Positions 1 to 5,091 of a stretch of 5,133 nucleotides of DNA are shown here, piece after piece. A program made the translations under genes and the position numbers. Below the pieces are notes generated by a model that had not been told where the DNA came from, searched no databases, and was given only the letters and a program-made list of their open reading frames with translations. Position 1 is the first letter of the stretch; every line of letters starts with the position of its first letter. This DNA is from Dermatophilaceae bacterium (GTDB lineage Bacteria > Actinomycetota > Actinomycetes > Actinomycetales > Dermatophilaceae): positions 1 through 5,133 of the forward strand of contig JABFXB010000223.1 of assembly GCA_013361975.1 (NCBI GenBank), given 5' to 3'.

Positions 1-96
1 GCGTCGATGGACATGTTCACCAACTACGGGGCCCGCGGAGACGCCTTCGAGGAGGCGGTCCGGCGGCACCTGGAGGCACACGGGGGTCCGGAGTGA
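1..96 (+). CDS. murD: MurD C-terminus (UDP-N-acetylmuramoylalanine--D-glutamate ligase), 5' truncated by window
   Basis: Only the last 31 residues are present; the gene enters from the left edge and stops at TGA 94-96. The visible peptide contains SMDMFTNYGARGDAF, which matches the conserved end of MurD (S-x-D-x-F-x-x-Y/F-x-x-R-G-x-x-F), followed by a short helix rich in Arg, Glu and Ala. MurD is a cytoplasmic ATP-dependent ligase that adds D-glutamate to UDP-MurNAc-L-Ala. The identification rests on this C-terminal signature together with ftsW and murG directly downstream, the usual dcw order. The stop codon overlaps the ftsW GTG start by 4 bp (GTGA 93-96), so the two genes are probably translationally coupled. 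The catalytic domains lie outside the window, so intactness cannot be judged. Confidence 0.9.
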   Translation, partial: ASMDMFTNYGARGDAFEEAVRRHLEAHGGPE

Positions 97-1367
97 GCGC
101 AACGACCGCCGACGACAAGGCAGGCACCGCCTCCTCGGGGCCACGCCCGCTGCCGGTCATCGGCAAGCTCGAGTCACCCCTGACGACGTACTACCTGATC
201 CTCGGGGCCACCTCGACGCTCGTGGTCTTCGGGCTGATCATGGTCTTCTCCGCATCGAGCGTCGAGGCGCTCATCGCCGACGAGGCCTCCTACTCGATCT
301 TCGTTCGCCAGCTGCTCTTCGCCGTCATCGGAGCCGTGCTGGCCGGCGTCGCCAGCCGTCTCGACGTCAGCTGGTGGAAGCGTCTCGCCTTCCCGACGAT
401 GGTCGTGTCGGTGCTGCTGCTCGCCGCCGTCATCCCGTTCGGCAAGACGGTCAACGGCAACCGCAACTGGATCTCGCTCGGCCCGGTGCAGTTCCAGCCG
501 GCCGAGTTCGCCAAGGTGGGACTCGTGCTCGTCGGCGCCGTCATCTTCGCGAACAAGTCCTCGCGGATGGCGAGCATGCTGCACGTGGCGCTGCCCTACC
601 TCATTCCCATCGCGACCGTCGTGCTCGGGCTCATCCTCGCCGGGCACGACCTCGGCACGGCCATGGTCGTCCTCGTCGTCATCGCGGCGGTGCTGCTCGT
701 CGCGGGCGCCCCGATGCGCGTCTTCGCGATCGCCGGCGGGCTCGCCGCCGCCGGCGTGGCCGTCATGGTCACGGGCAGCAGCAACCGCATGGACCGCATC
801 GCGCGGTGGATGGACCCCACCTGCCAGGCCGACCCCGACGGGTGGTGCGGCCAGTCCGTCCACGGCCTCTACGCGCTCGCCGACGGCGGCTGGTGGGGCG
901 TCGGCCTCGGCGCCTCCAAGGAGAAGTGGGAGTGGCTCTCCGAGGCCCACAACGACTTCATCTTCGCGATCATCGGCGAGGAGCTCGGCCTGCCGGGCAC
1001 CCTGATGATCCTGCTCCTCTTCGGCATCCTCGCCTGGGCCTGCTTCCGTCTCGTCAGCCGCACCCAGGACCGCTTCGTGCGCATCGCCGGCTTCGGCATC
1101 ATGGCGTGGCTGCTCGGCCAGGCGATCATCAACATCGGCGCCGTCATCGGGCTGTTCCCCGTGATCGGCGTGCCGCTGCCCCTCGTCTCCGCGGGCGGCT
1201 CCTCGCTCGTCACCACCCTCGTGGCCCTCGGCATCCTGCTGTCGTTCGCCCGCAACGAGCCCGGCTGCAAGGCGCTGCTCGACGCACGCCCCAGCCTCGT
1301 CCGTCGGTCGCTCTCGGTGCTCCCGTCCCGGGTGCGGTCCGTTCCGCAACGTCGCAGAAGTCGGTGA
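93..1367 (+). CDS. ftsW: FtsW, septal SEDS-family peptidoglycan glycosyltransferase
   Basis: This 424-residue polytopic membrane protein belongs to the SEDS family. FtsW polymerises lipid II into glycan strands at the septum, working with a class B PBP (FtsI) that is not in this window. After a polar cytoplasmic N-terminus of about 33 residues, about ten hydrophobic segments run from residue 34 to 387. Family signatures are NWISLGPVQFQPAEFAK (125-141), AGHDLGTA (183-190), EAHNDFIFAIIGEELG (284-299) and GVPLPLVSAGGSS (359-371). Asp288 in the HNDF motif corresponds to the conserved catalytic aspartate of SEDS enzymes. The large extracytoplasmic loop before it (about 228-287) carries Cys244 and Cys252. 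The C-terminal tail (388-424) is short and Arg-rich, with 9 Arg. The GTG start at 93 overlaps the murD stop (GTGA); GGGGG at 82-86 is a possible ribosome binding site 6 nt upstream. The next in-frame ATG falls inside the first membrane segment, which supports GTG 93. RodA is the main alternative, but the position between murD and murG argues for FtsW. Confidence 0.96.
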   Translation: MSATTADDKAGTASSGPRPLPVIGKLESPLTTYYLILGATSTLVVFGLIMVFSASSVEALIADEASYSIFVRQLLFAVIGAVLAGVASRLDVSWWKRLAFPTMVVSVLLLAAVIPFGKTVNGNRNWISLGPVQFQPAEFAKVGLVLVGAVIFANKSSRMASMLHVALPYLIPIATVVLGLILAGHDLGTAMVVLVVIAAVLLVAGAPMRVFAIAGGLAAAGVAVMVTGSSNRMDRIARWMDPTCQADPDGWCGQSVHGLYALADGGWWGVGLGASKEKWEWLSEAHNDFIFAIIGEELGLPGTLMILLLFGILAWACFRLVSRTQDRFVRIAGFGIMAWLLGQAIINIGAVIGLFPVIGVPLPLVSAGGSSLVTTLVALGILLSFARNEPGCKALLDARPSLVRRSLSVLPSRVRSVPQRRRSR

Positions 1368-2473
1368 TCCCCCTGTCCTCGCCCACCTCCGTCCTGCTCG
1401 CCGGGGGAGGTAGTGCCGGCCACGTGTCGCCACTGCTCGCCCTCGCCGACGCGTTGCGGCGCCGCCACCACGACATCAGGGTGACGGCGCTCGGCACGCA
1501 GGAGGGACTCGAGGCGCGCCTCGTCCCGGCCCGCGGCTACGAGCTGCTGGTGGTGCCGAAGGTGCCGCTGCCCCGTCGGCCGAGCGCTGACCTCCTGCGG
1601 CTGCCCGCCCGGCTCAAGGCCGCCGTCGACGCCGCGGGGCGAGCCATCGACGAGACCGGCGCGGACGTCGTGGTCGGCTTCGGCGGCTACGTCAGCACGC
1701 CGGCCTACCTCGCGGCGAGGCGCCGCGCCGTGCCCGTCGTCATCCACGAGCAGAACACCCGGCCGGGCCTGGCGAACCGGCTCGGTGCCCGGTGGGCCGC
1801 TGCCGTCGCCACCACGTTCGCCAGCACGTCCCTGCCCGGCGCCCGGCGCATCGGCATGCCGCTGCGCCACGAGGTCGCGACCCTCGACCGCGCCGCACTG
1901 CGCCCCGACGCGCTCGCGCACTTCGGCCTGCGGCCGGGGCTGCCGACCGTCCTGGTCACCGGCGGGTCGCTCGGGGCGCAGCGCCTCAACGACGCCTTCC
2001 GGGCGCGGGTCGAGGCCCTGAGCCGTGCCGGCGTGCAGGTCCTGCACGTGACCGGGCTGGGCAAGGAGTTCACGCCCGAGCCGCCGACCGAGGGTGCCCC
2101 CTACGTCGTCGTTCCCTACGCCGACCGCATGGAGCTCGCGTATGCCGCCGCCGACCTCGTCGTGGCCCGCTCCGGTGCCAACACGGTCTGCGAGCTGACC
2201 GCGGTGGGGCTGCCCGCGGTCTACGTGCCCCTGCCCGTCGGCAACGGCGAGCAGCGGGCCAACGCCGCCGAGGTCGTCGCCGCCGGCGGTGGCGTCCTCG
2301 TCGAGGACGGCGCCTTCACGCCCGCGTGGATCGACGCCGAGCTGCTGCCGCTCGCCACGGACAGCGGGCGGCTCGCCCGGATGGCGGCAGCCGCGCGTTC
2401 GCTGGGTGAGCCGGCCGCCGACGAGAAGCTCGCCGACCTCGTCGACCGTGCCGCAGAGAGCAGGACCTCGTGA
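1364..2473 (+). CDS. murG: MurG, UDP-GlcNAc:lipid I N-acetylglucosaminyltransferase
   Basis: MurG transfers GlcNAc from UDP-GlcNAc to lipid I, making lipid II on the cytoplasmic face of the membrane. The 369-residue length is normal for this GT28-family, two-Rossmann-domain enzyme. The N-terminal acceptor domain has the glycine-rich loop AGGGSAGH (13-20; Ser17 where Thr is usual, a conservative change), GFGGYVS (105-111) and HEQN (128-131). The C-terminal donor domain has VTGGSLGAQ (198-206), RSGANTVCELTAVGLP (269-284) and GNGEQR (293-298), where family knowledge places UDP-GlcNAc binding around the Glu and Gln residues. The start is GTG 1364, which overlaps the ftsW stop (GTGA 1364-1367) and places the glycine-rich loop about 12 residues in, as expected. 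The frame stays open 330 codons further upstream, but that stretch is out of frame with real ftsW coding and gives Arg/Ala/Pro-rich nonsense. Only a weak purine stretch (AGAAG, 1356-1360) precedes the start, so initiation probably relies on ribosomes finishing ftsW. Confidence 0.96.
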   Translation: MIPLSSPTSVLLAGGGSAGHVSPLLALADALRRRHHDIRVTALGTQEGLEARLVPARGYELLVVPKVPLPRRPSADLLRLPARLKAAVDAAGRAIDETGADVVVGFGGYVSTPAYLAARRRAVPVVIHEQNTRPGLANRLGARWAAAVATTFASTSLPGARRIGMPLRHEVATLDRAALRPDALAHFGLRPGLPTVLVTGGSLGAQRLNDAFRARVEALSRAGVQVLHVTGLGKEFTPEPPTEGAPYVVVPYADRMELAYAAADLVVARSGANTVCELTAVGLPAVYVPLPVGNGEQRANAAEVVAAGGGVLVEDGAFTPAWIDAELLPLATDSGRLARMAAAARSLGEPAADEKLADLVDRAAESRTS

Positions 2474-3957
2474 CCCAGACCCCGCGCACGCCCACCGTCG
2501 GCGACCCCTTCGCGTCGGCCCGCTTCGACTTCCGGGCCCCGGTGCCGGACGCCGCGGACCTCGGCCACGTGCACTTCCTCGCTATCGGCGGCGCCGGCAT
2601 GTCGGGTGTCGCGCGCATCATGCTGGCGCGTGGCATCCGGGTGACCGGCAGCGACGCCAAGGACGTCCCGGTCCTCAAGGCTCTCGAGAGCGAGGGTGCC
2701 GGAGTCTGGGTCGGTTTCCACGAGGGTCACCAGGAACGTGCCGACGCCGTCGTCATGAGCAGCTCCATCCGCGACGACAACGTCGAGCTGGTCGCGGCCC
2801 GCGAGCGGGGCGCGACGGTGCTGCACCGGGCCCAGGGGCTGGCCGCGCTGATGCACGGCCGCCGACCGGTCGCCGTGGCAGGCGCCAACGGCAAGACGAC
2901 GACGACGTCGATGCTCACGGTGGCGCTCCAGGGTTGCGGCCTCGATCCCTCGTTCGCCGTCGGTGGTGAGCTGGCCAAGCACGGCACCAACGCCCACGAC
3001 GGGTCCGACGACGTGTTCGTCGTCGAGGCCGACGAGAGCGACGGGTCCTTCGTCGTCTACGGTCCCGAGGTCGCGATCGTCACGAACGTGCAGCCCGACC
3101 ACCTTGACTTCTACTCGAACTTCAAGGTTGTGCAGGCGGCCTATGACGCGTTCGTGGCGACAATCCGACCCGGCGGTCTGCTCGTCACGTGCGCGGACGA
3201 TGCGGGTGCCGTGGCGCTGGCCGAGCGCGCCCGGGCAGTCGGCACGCGGGTGCTGACCTACGGCTTCGACCCCGGCGCCGACGTCGTCCTCGACGACCAC
3301 CGACAGGACGGCGTGACGTCGTCGGTGAGGCTCCTCGACCGCGTCACCGCCGGTGCGACCGAGCGGATGATGACGCTCGGGGTGCCGGGCCGCCACAACG
3401 CCCTCAACGCCGCGGCGGCCTACGTCGCCGCGGTCCACGGGCTGGGGCAGCAGCCCGACCGCGTGCTCGCCGGGCTCGCCTCGTTCACCGGCACCCGGCG
3501 CCGGTTCGAGCCGAAGGGCGAGGCCGGTGGCGTTGTCGTGGTCGACGACTACGCCCACAACGCGGGCAAGGTCGCGGCCGTCGTCGAGACCGCGAAGGCG
3601 CTCGTGGGGGAGACCGGCCGGCTCGTCGTCGTCTTCCAGCCGCACCTCTACAGCCGCACGCGTGACTTCGCGACCGAGCTGGGGGCAGGGCTGTCGCCGG
3701 CCGACGTCGTCGTCGTGATGGACGTCTACGCGGCCCGCGAGGACCCCGTGCCGGGAGTGTCGGGGCAGCTCGTCGCCGATGCCGTCGGCGCGGCACGTGC
3801 CGGTGCGGAGGTCCACTACGTGCCGTCGTGGTCCGAGGTCGCGGGCGCGGTCGCGTCGCTGGCCCGACCCGGCGACCTCGTGCTCACCGTGGGCGCCGGA
3901 GACGTGACGATGGTCGGCCCGGAGGTGCTGCGGATCCTGGGTGGAGAGGCCTCGTGA
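2470..3957 (+). CDS. murC: MurC, UDP-N-acetylmuramate--L-alanine ligase with variant motifs
   Basis: MurC adds L-Ala to UDP-MurNAc using ATP, the first step of stem-peptide synthesis in the cytoplasm. At 495 residues the protein is of normal to slightly long size. It shows the three Mur-ligase domains: an N-terminal UDP-MurNAc domain with FLAIGGAGMSG (36-46), a central ATPase domain with a P-loop (138-146, Lys142), EADESD (186-191) and TNVQPDHLD (205-213), and a C-terminal domain with GTRRRFE (341-347), DDYAHN (359-364), QPHLYSRT (390-397), AREDPV (422-427) and VGAGDV (474-479). PGRHNALNA (306-314) is also typical. Two motifs depart from the form I expect for MurC. The P-loop reads GANGKTTTT, not GTHGKTTTT, and the C-terminal motif reads DDYAHNAGK, not DDYAHHPTE. 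The catalytic Lys, the EADES acidic residues and His211 are kept, so activity is likely. The GTG start overlaps the murG stop (GTGA 2470-2473), with AGGA at 2462-2465 as a nearby ribosome binding site. About 15 extra residues precede the usual N-terminus. The EADESD and GTRRRFE motifs favour MurC over other Mur ligases. Confidence 0.93.
   Translation: MTQTPRTPTVGDPFASARFDFRAPVPDAADLGHVHFLAIGGAGMSGVARIMLARGIRVTGSDAKDVPVLKALESEGAGVWVGFHEGHQERADAVVMSSSIRDDNVELVAARERGATVLHRAQGLAALMHGRRPVAVAGANGKTTTTSMLTVALQGCGLDPSFAVGGELAKHGTNAHDGSDDVFVVEADESDGSFVVYGPEVAIVTNVQPDHLDFYSNFKVVQAAYDAFVATIRPGGLLVTCADDAGAVALAERARAVGTRVLTYGFDPGADVVLDDHRQDGVTSSVRLLDRVTAGATERMMTLGVPGRHNALNAAAAYVAAVHGLGQQPDRVLAGLASFTGTRRRFEPKGEAGGVVVVDDYAHNAGKVAAVVETAKALVGETGRLVVVFQPHLYSRTRDFATELGAGLSPADVVVVMDVYAAREDPVPGVSGQLVADAVGAARAGAEVHYVPSWSEVAGAVASLARPGDLVLTVGAGDVTMVGPEVLRILGGEAS
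3943..3949 (+). promoter_or_regulatory. Ribosome binding site of ftsQ
   Basis: GGAGAGG lies inside the last codons of murC, 7 nt before ATG 3957 and 4 nt before GTG 3954. The spacing favours ATG 3957 as the ftsQ start. Among the four overlapping junctions, this one has the clearest Shine-Dalgarno sequence. Confidence 0.7.
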
Positions 3958-4724
3958 TGCTCGAGCGAGGGGTGGCCCGGCGGGTCGCCGGCACCGGTCT
4001 CGCGTCGTCGCGCACGCGCTTCGAGAAGCGTGCTGCCGCGGCCCGGCGCCGCCCGCGGCTGGTCGCGGGCGTCCTCGTGGGGATCGTGCTCGTGGCGGGC
4101 TTCGTGGCCTGGCTCGGCTGGTTCAGCAGCGTGCTCACCGCCTCGAGGGTCGAGGTGACGGGGGTTCCTGCCGCAGCTGCAGCGCAGGTCCGCAGCGTAG
4201 CCGCGGTGCCCCTCGGCGGACCCATCATGCGCGTCGACACCGACGAGGTGGCGCGGCGGCTCGTGGATGGCAAGGCGTGGAGCGGAGTCTCGGTGAGCCG
4301 GAGCCTGCCCGACACCATCCACATCGACGTGATCCCGAGGGTGGCCGTCCTGGCCGTGCGCAACCCTCGAGGTCAGGTCGACGTCGTGGACCGCGACGGC
4401 GTCGTCTTCCGCAGCGTGGCCTCCGCGCCGGCGGGTGTGCCCCTCGTCAGCGCGGGCTCCGACCAGGTGACCAAGGCCGGCGTGACCGCAGCCCTGCAGG
4501 CCCTCGGCTCACTCGACTCGTCGTTGCGGGCCGACGTCTCGGGCGTGGCACTCTCGTCGGCCGACCAGGTGTCCTTCACCGTGCAGTCGGGGGAGCGGCG
4601 CAAGACTGTCGTGTGGGGTGGGCCCGGCGACGGTGAGCGCAAGGCGAAGCTCGTGAAGATCCTTCTTGGAGAGCCGGGTTCGACCATCGACGTGAGCGTG
4701 CCGTCGTCTCCCGTGACCCGCTGA
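3957..4724 (+). CDS. ftsQ: FtsQ, bitopic divisome protein with POTRA domain
   Basis: This 255-residue single-pass membrane protein matches FtsQ/DivIB. The cytoplasmic N-terminus is Arg-rich (residues 1-34) and is followed by one hydrophobic segment at about 35-57. The extracytoplasmic POTRA region begins with SRVEVTGV (63-70) and ends near IHIDVIPRVAVLAVR (121-135). The beta domain contains VVDRDGVVFR (143-152) and ends in IDVSVPSSPVTR (244-255), a typical actinobacterial FtsQ ending. FtsQ recruits FtsL, FtsB and later septal synthases, and has no enzymatic activity. It fits the dcw position before ftsZ. The murC stop (TGA 3955-3957) shares one base with ATG 3957. An in-frame GTG at 3954 would restore the GTGA overlap seen at the other junctions and add one Val codon position, so the start is uncertain by one residue. 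ATG is preferred for its 7-nt spacing from GGAGAGG. The open frame upstream to 3828 is murC in another frame and is not part of this protein. Confidence 0.93.
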   Translation: MLERGVARRVAGTGLASSRTRFEKRAAAARRRPRLVAGVLVGIVLVAGFVAWLGWFSSVLTASRVEVTGVPAAAAAQVRSVAAVPLGGPIMRVDTDEVARRLVDGKAWSGVSVSRSLPDTIHIDVIPRVAVLAVRNPRGQVDVVDRDGVVFRSVASAPAGVPLVSAGSDQVTKAGVTAALQALGSLDSSLRADVSGVALSSADQVSFTVQSGERRKTVVWGGPGDGERKAKLVKILLGEPGSTIDVSVPSSPVTR

Positions 4725-4764
4725 CCGCCCGCCGAACGCGCTCGCGGCAGCCGCCCGGGGGTCG

Positions 4765-4784
4765 CCTCGCGGACGATCGCGAGG
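4765..4784 (+). other. GC-rich hairpin 3' of ftsQ
   Basis: CCTCGCG (4765-4771) pairs perfectly with CGCGAGG (4778-4784) around a 6-nt loop, with possible G-U pairs at both ends. It starts 40 nt after the ftsQ stop. No run of T follows, so it is not a classical intrinsic terminator. It could protect the mRNA 3' end or act together with the next hairpin. Confidence 0.5.
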
Positions 4785-4805
4785 TCGTGGCAGGGTTGGT
4801 CTCCG

Positions 4806-4823
4806 GAGGGCGGAGCCGCCCTC
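4806..4823 (+). terminator. Possible terminator or stability hairpin after ftsQ
   Basis: GAGGGCGG (4806-4813) and CCGCCCTC (4816-4823) form a perfect 8-bp inverted repeat separated by 2 nt; as RNA this gives a 7-bp stem with a GAGC loop. It is 82 nt beyond the ftsQ stop and upstream of the candidate ftsZ promoter, a sensible place to end or attenuate the upstream transcript. The sequence after it (TCGTCCCTGTG) lacks a U-tract, so termination is unproven. In high-GC actinobacteria, hairpins without U-tracts are often proposed as terminators. Confidence 0.35.
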
Positions 4824-4911
4824 GTCCCTGTGTCCGATGGGACTGCTGTGGCTGCTGGGAACGGCTGGTGGTAAATGCAGCAATCCCCGACGCGACACGC
4901 CGGGACGTGGG

Positions 4912-4940
4912 TTGATCGGCCATCCGGCTCGTCATACCGT
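4912..4940 (+). promoter_or_regulatory. Candidate housekeeping-sigma promoter for ftsZ
   Basis: TTGATC (4912-4917) resembles the TTGACA -35 box, and TACCGT (4935-4940) fits the actinobacterial TAnnnT -10 pattern. They are separated by exactly 17 bp. Transcription would begin near 4947, giving a leader of about 145 nt that includes the AT-rich repeat and the 5005-5019 hairpin. This is the best -35/-10 pair I can find in the gap. It is assigned by pattern only. Confidence 0.5.
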
Positions 4941-4963
4941 CGGGGCACTGGTTCGTGACCCAA

Positions 4964-5005
4964 CTGTAACCTTTATCTCGACGTTTAAGGTTTGAGGGCT
5001 TACAG
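4964..5005 (+). promoter_or_regulatory. AT-rich island with nested inverted repeats upstream of ftsZ
   Basis: Two pairs of 6-bp inverted half-sites lie here: AACCTT (4968-4973) with AAGGTT (4987-4992), and CTGTAA (4964-4969) with TTACAG (5000-5005). Within it, GTTTAAGGTTTGAGG (4983-4997) is a 7-nt tandem near-repeat. By my count 26 of 44 bases at 4961-5004 are A or T, in a window that is otherwise strongly GC-rich. TAACCT (4967-4972) also fits a TAnnnT -10 box, though I see no good -35 for it. The arrangement suggests an operator or a second promoter. I recall similar AACC...GGTT elements before ftsZ in other actinobacteria but cannot check that here. Confidence 0.45.
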
Positions 5006-5019
5006 GCTCGGAACGAGCC
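5005..5019 (+). other. Short hairpin in the ftsZ leader
   Basis: GGCTCG (5005-5010) and CGAGCC (5014-5019) are perfectly complementary around a GAA triloop. The hairpin directly abuts the AT-rich inverted repeat and lies 72 nt before the ftsZ start. If the 4912-4940 promoter is used, it is in the untranslated leader. It does not sequester the ribosome binding site, so any effect would more likely be on mRNA stability or protein binding. Confidence 0.4.
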
Positions 5020-5075
5020 GCGACACCGACAGCTCAACGCACTCCTAGCCCATCGCAGCACCGGCACCACCAGTC

Positions 5076-5082
5076 AGGAAGG
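5076..5082 (+). promoter_or_regulatory. Ribosome binding site of ftsZ
   Basis: AGGAAGG, close to the anti-Shine-Dalgarno complement AGGAGG, ends 9 nt before GTG 5092. It is the strongest Shine-Dalgarno-like sequence in the window and fixes the ftsZ start. Confidence 0.8.
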
Positions 5083-5091
5083 CCCACTCTC

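Larger units (their letters stand above)
4725..5091. other. ftsQ-ftsZ intergenic region (367 nt, non-coding)
   Basis: I find no convincing gene here on either strand. From left to right it holds GC-rich hairpins shortly after ftsQ (4765-4784 and 4806-4823), a candidate promoter (4912-4940), an AT-rich island with inverted repeats (4964-5005), a leader hairpin (5005-5019) and the ftsZ ribosome binding site (5076-5082). It is the only gap of any size in a window whose other genes all overlap. This suggests that ftsZ has its own transcription, as is common for this highly expressed division protein. Confidence 0.85.

Noticed and set aside
374..1363. 330-codon open extension upstream of the murG start, in the murG frame
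   Set aside because: It lies wholly within ftsW in another frame and its translation is Arg/Ala/Pro-rich low-complexity typical of shifted GC-rich coding. MurG has its normal length and N-terminal motif from GTG 1364, so no fusion protein is supported.
174..1433. 419-codon minus-strand open frame opposite ftsW
   Set aside because: Its translation is His/Asp/Glu/Arg/Gly-rich with no domain or membrane pattern, and it is the complement of a clear ftsW gene.
2893..3060. Runs of GAC/GTC/ACG triplets in murC that look like microsatellite repeats
   Set aside because: They encode ordinary conserved MurC residues (Thr and Asp/Val runs) with the preferred GC-ending codons, so codon bias explains them.
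2221..3816. 531-codon minus-strand open frame opposite murG and murC
   Set aside because: Stop codons are rare on the complement of GC-rich genes. The product is low-complexity and has no recognisable motif, while the plus strand has strong MurG and MurC motifs.
3828..3956. 43-codon N-terminal extension of ftsQ
   Set aside because: The stretch is murC coding in another frame, Arg/Gly-rich, and a good ribosome binding site sits before ATG 3957.
4744..4754. GCGGC-A-GCCGC near-palindrome right after ftsQ
   Set aside because: Sterically only about 4 bp can form with a 3-nt loop; such short GC palindromes are expected by chance at this base composition.
4787..4915. Small plus-strand open frame of 42 codons in the ftsQ-ftsZ gap, with several Cys and Trp
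   Set aside because: It starts with GTG only 2 nt after a GAGG, runs through the 4806-4823 hairpin and resembles no family I know. It is too short to separate from chance.
4576..5070. 164-codon minus-strand open frame spanning the end of ftsQ and the gap
   Set aside because: It runs antisense to the candidate ftsZ promoter and to ftsQ coding sequence, with Arg/Ser-rich composition and no motif.
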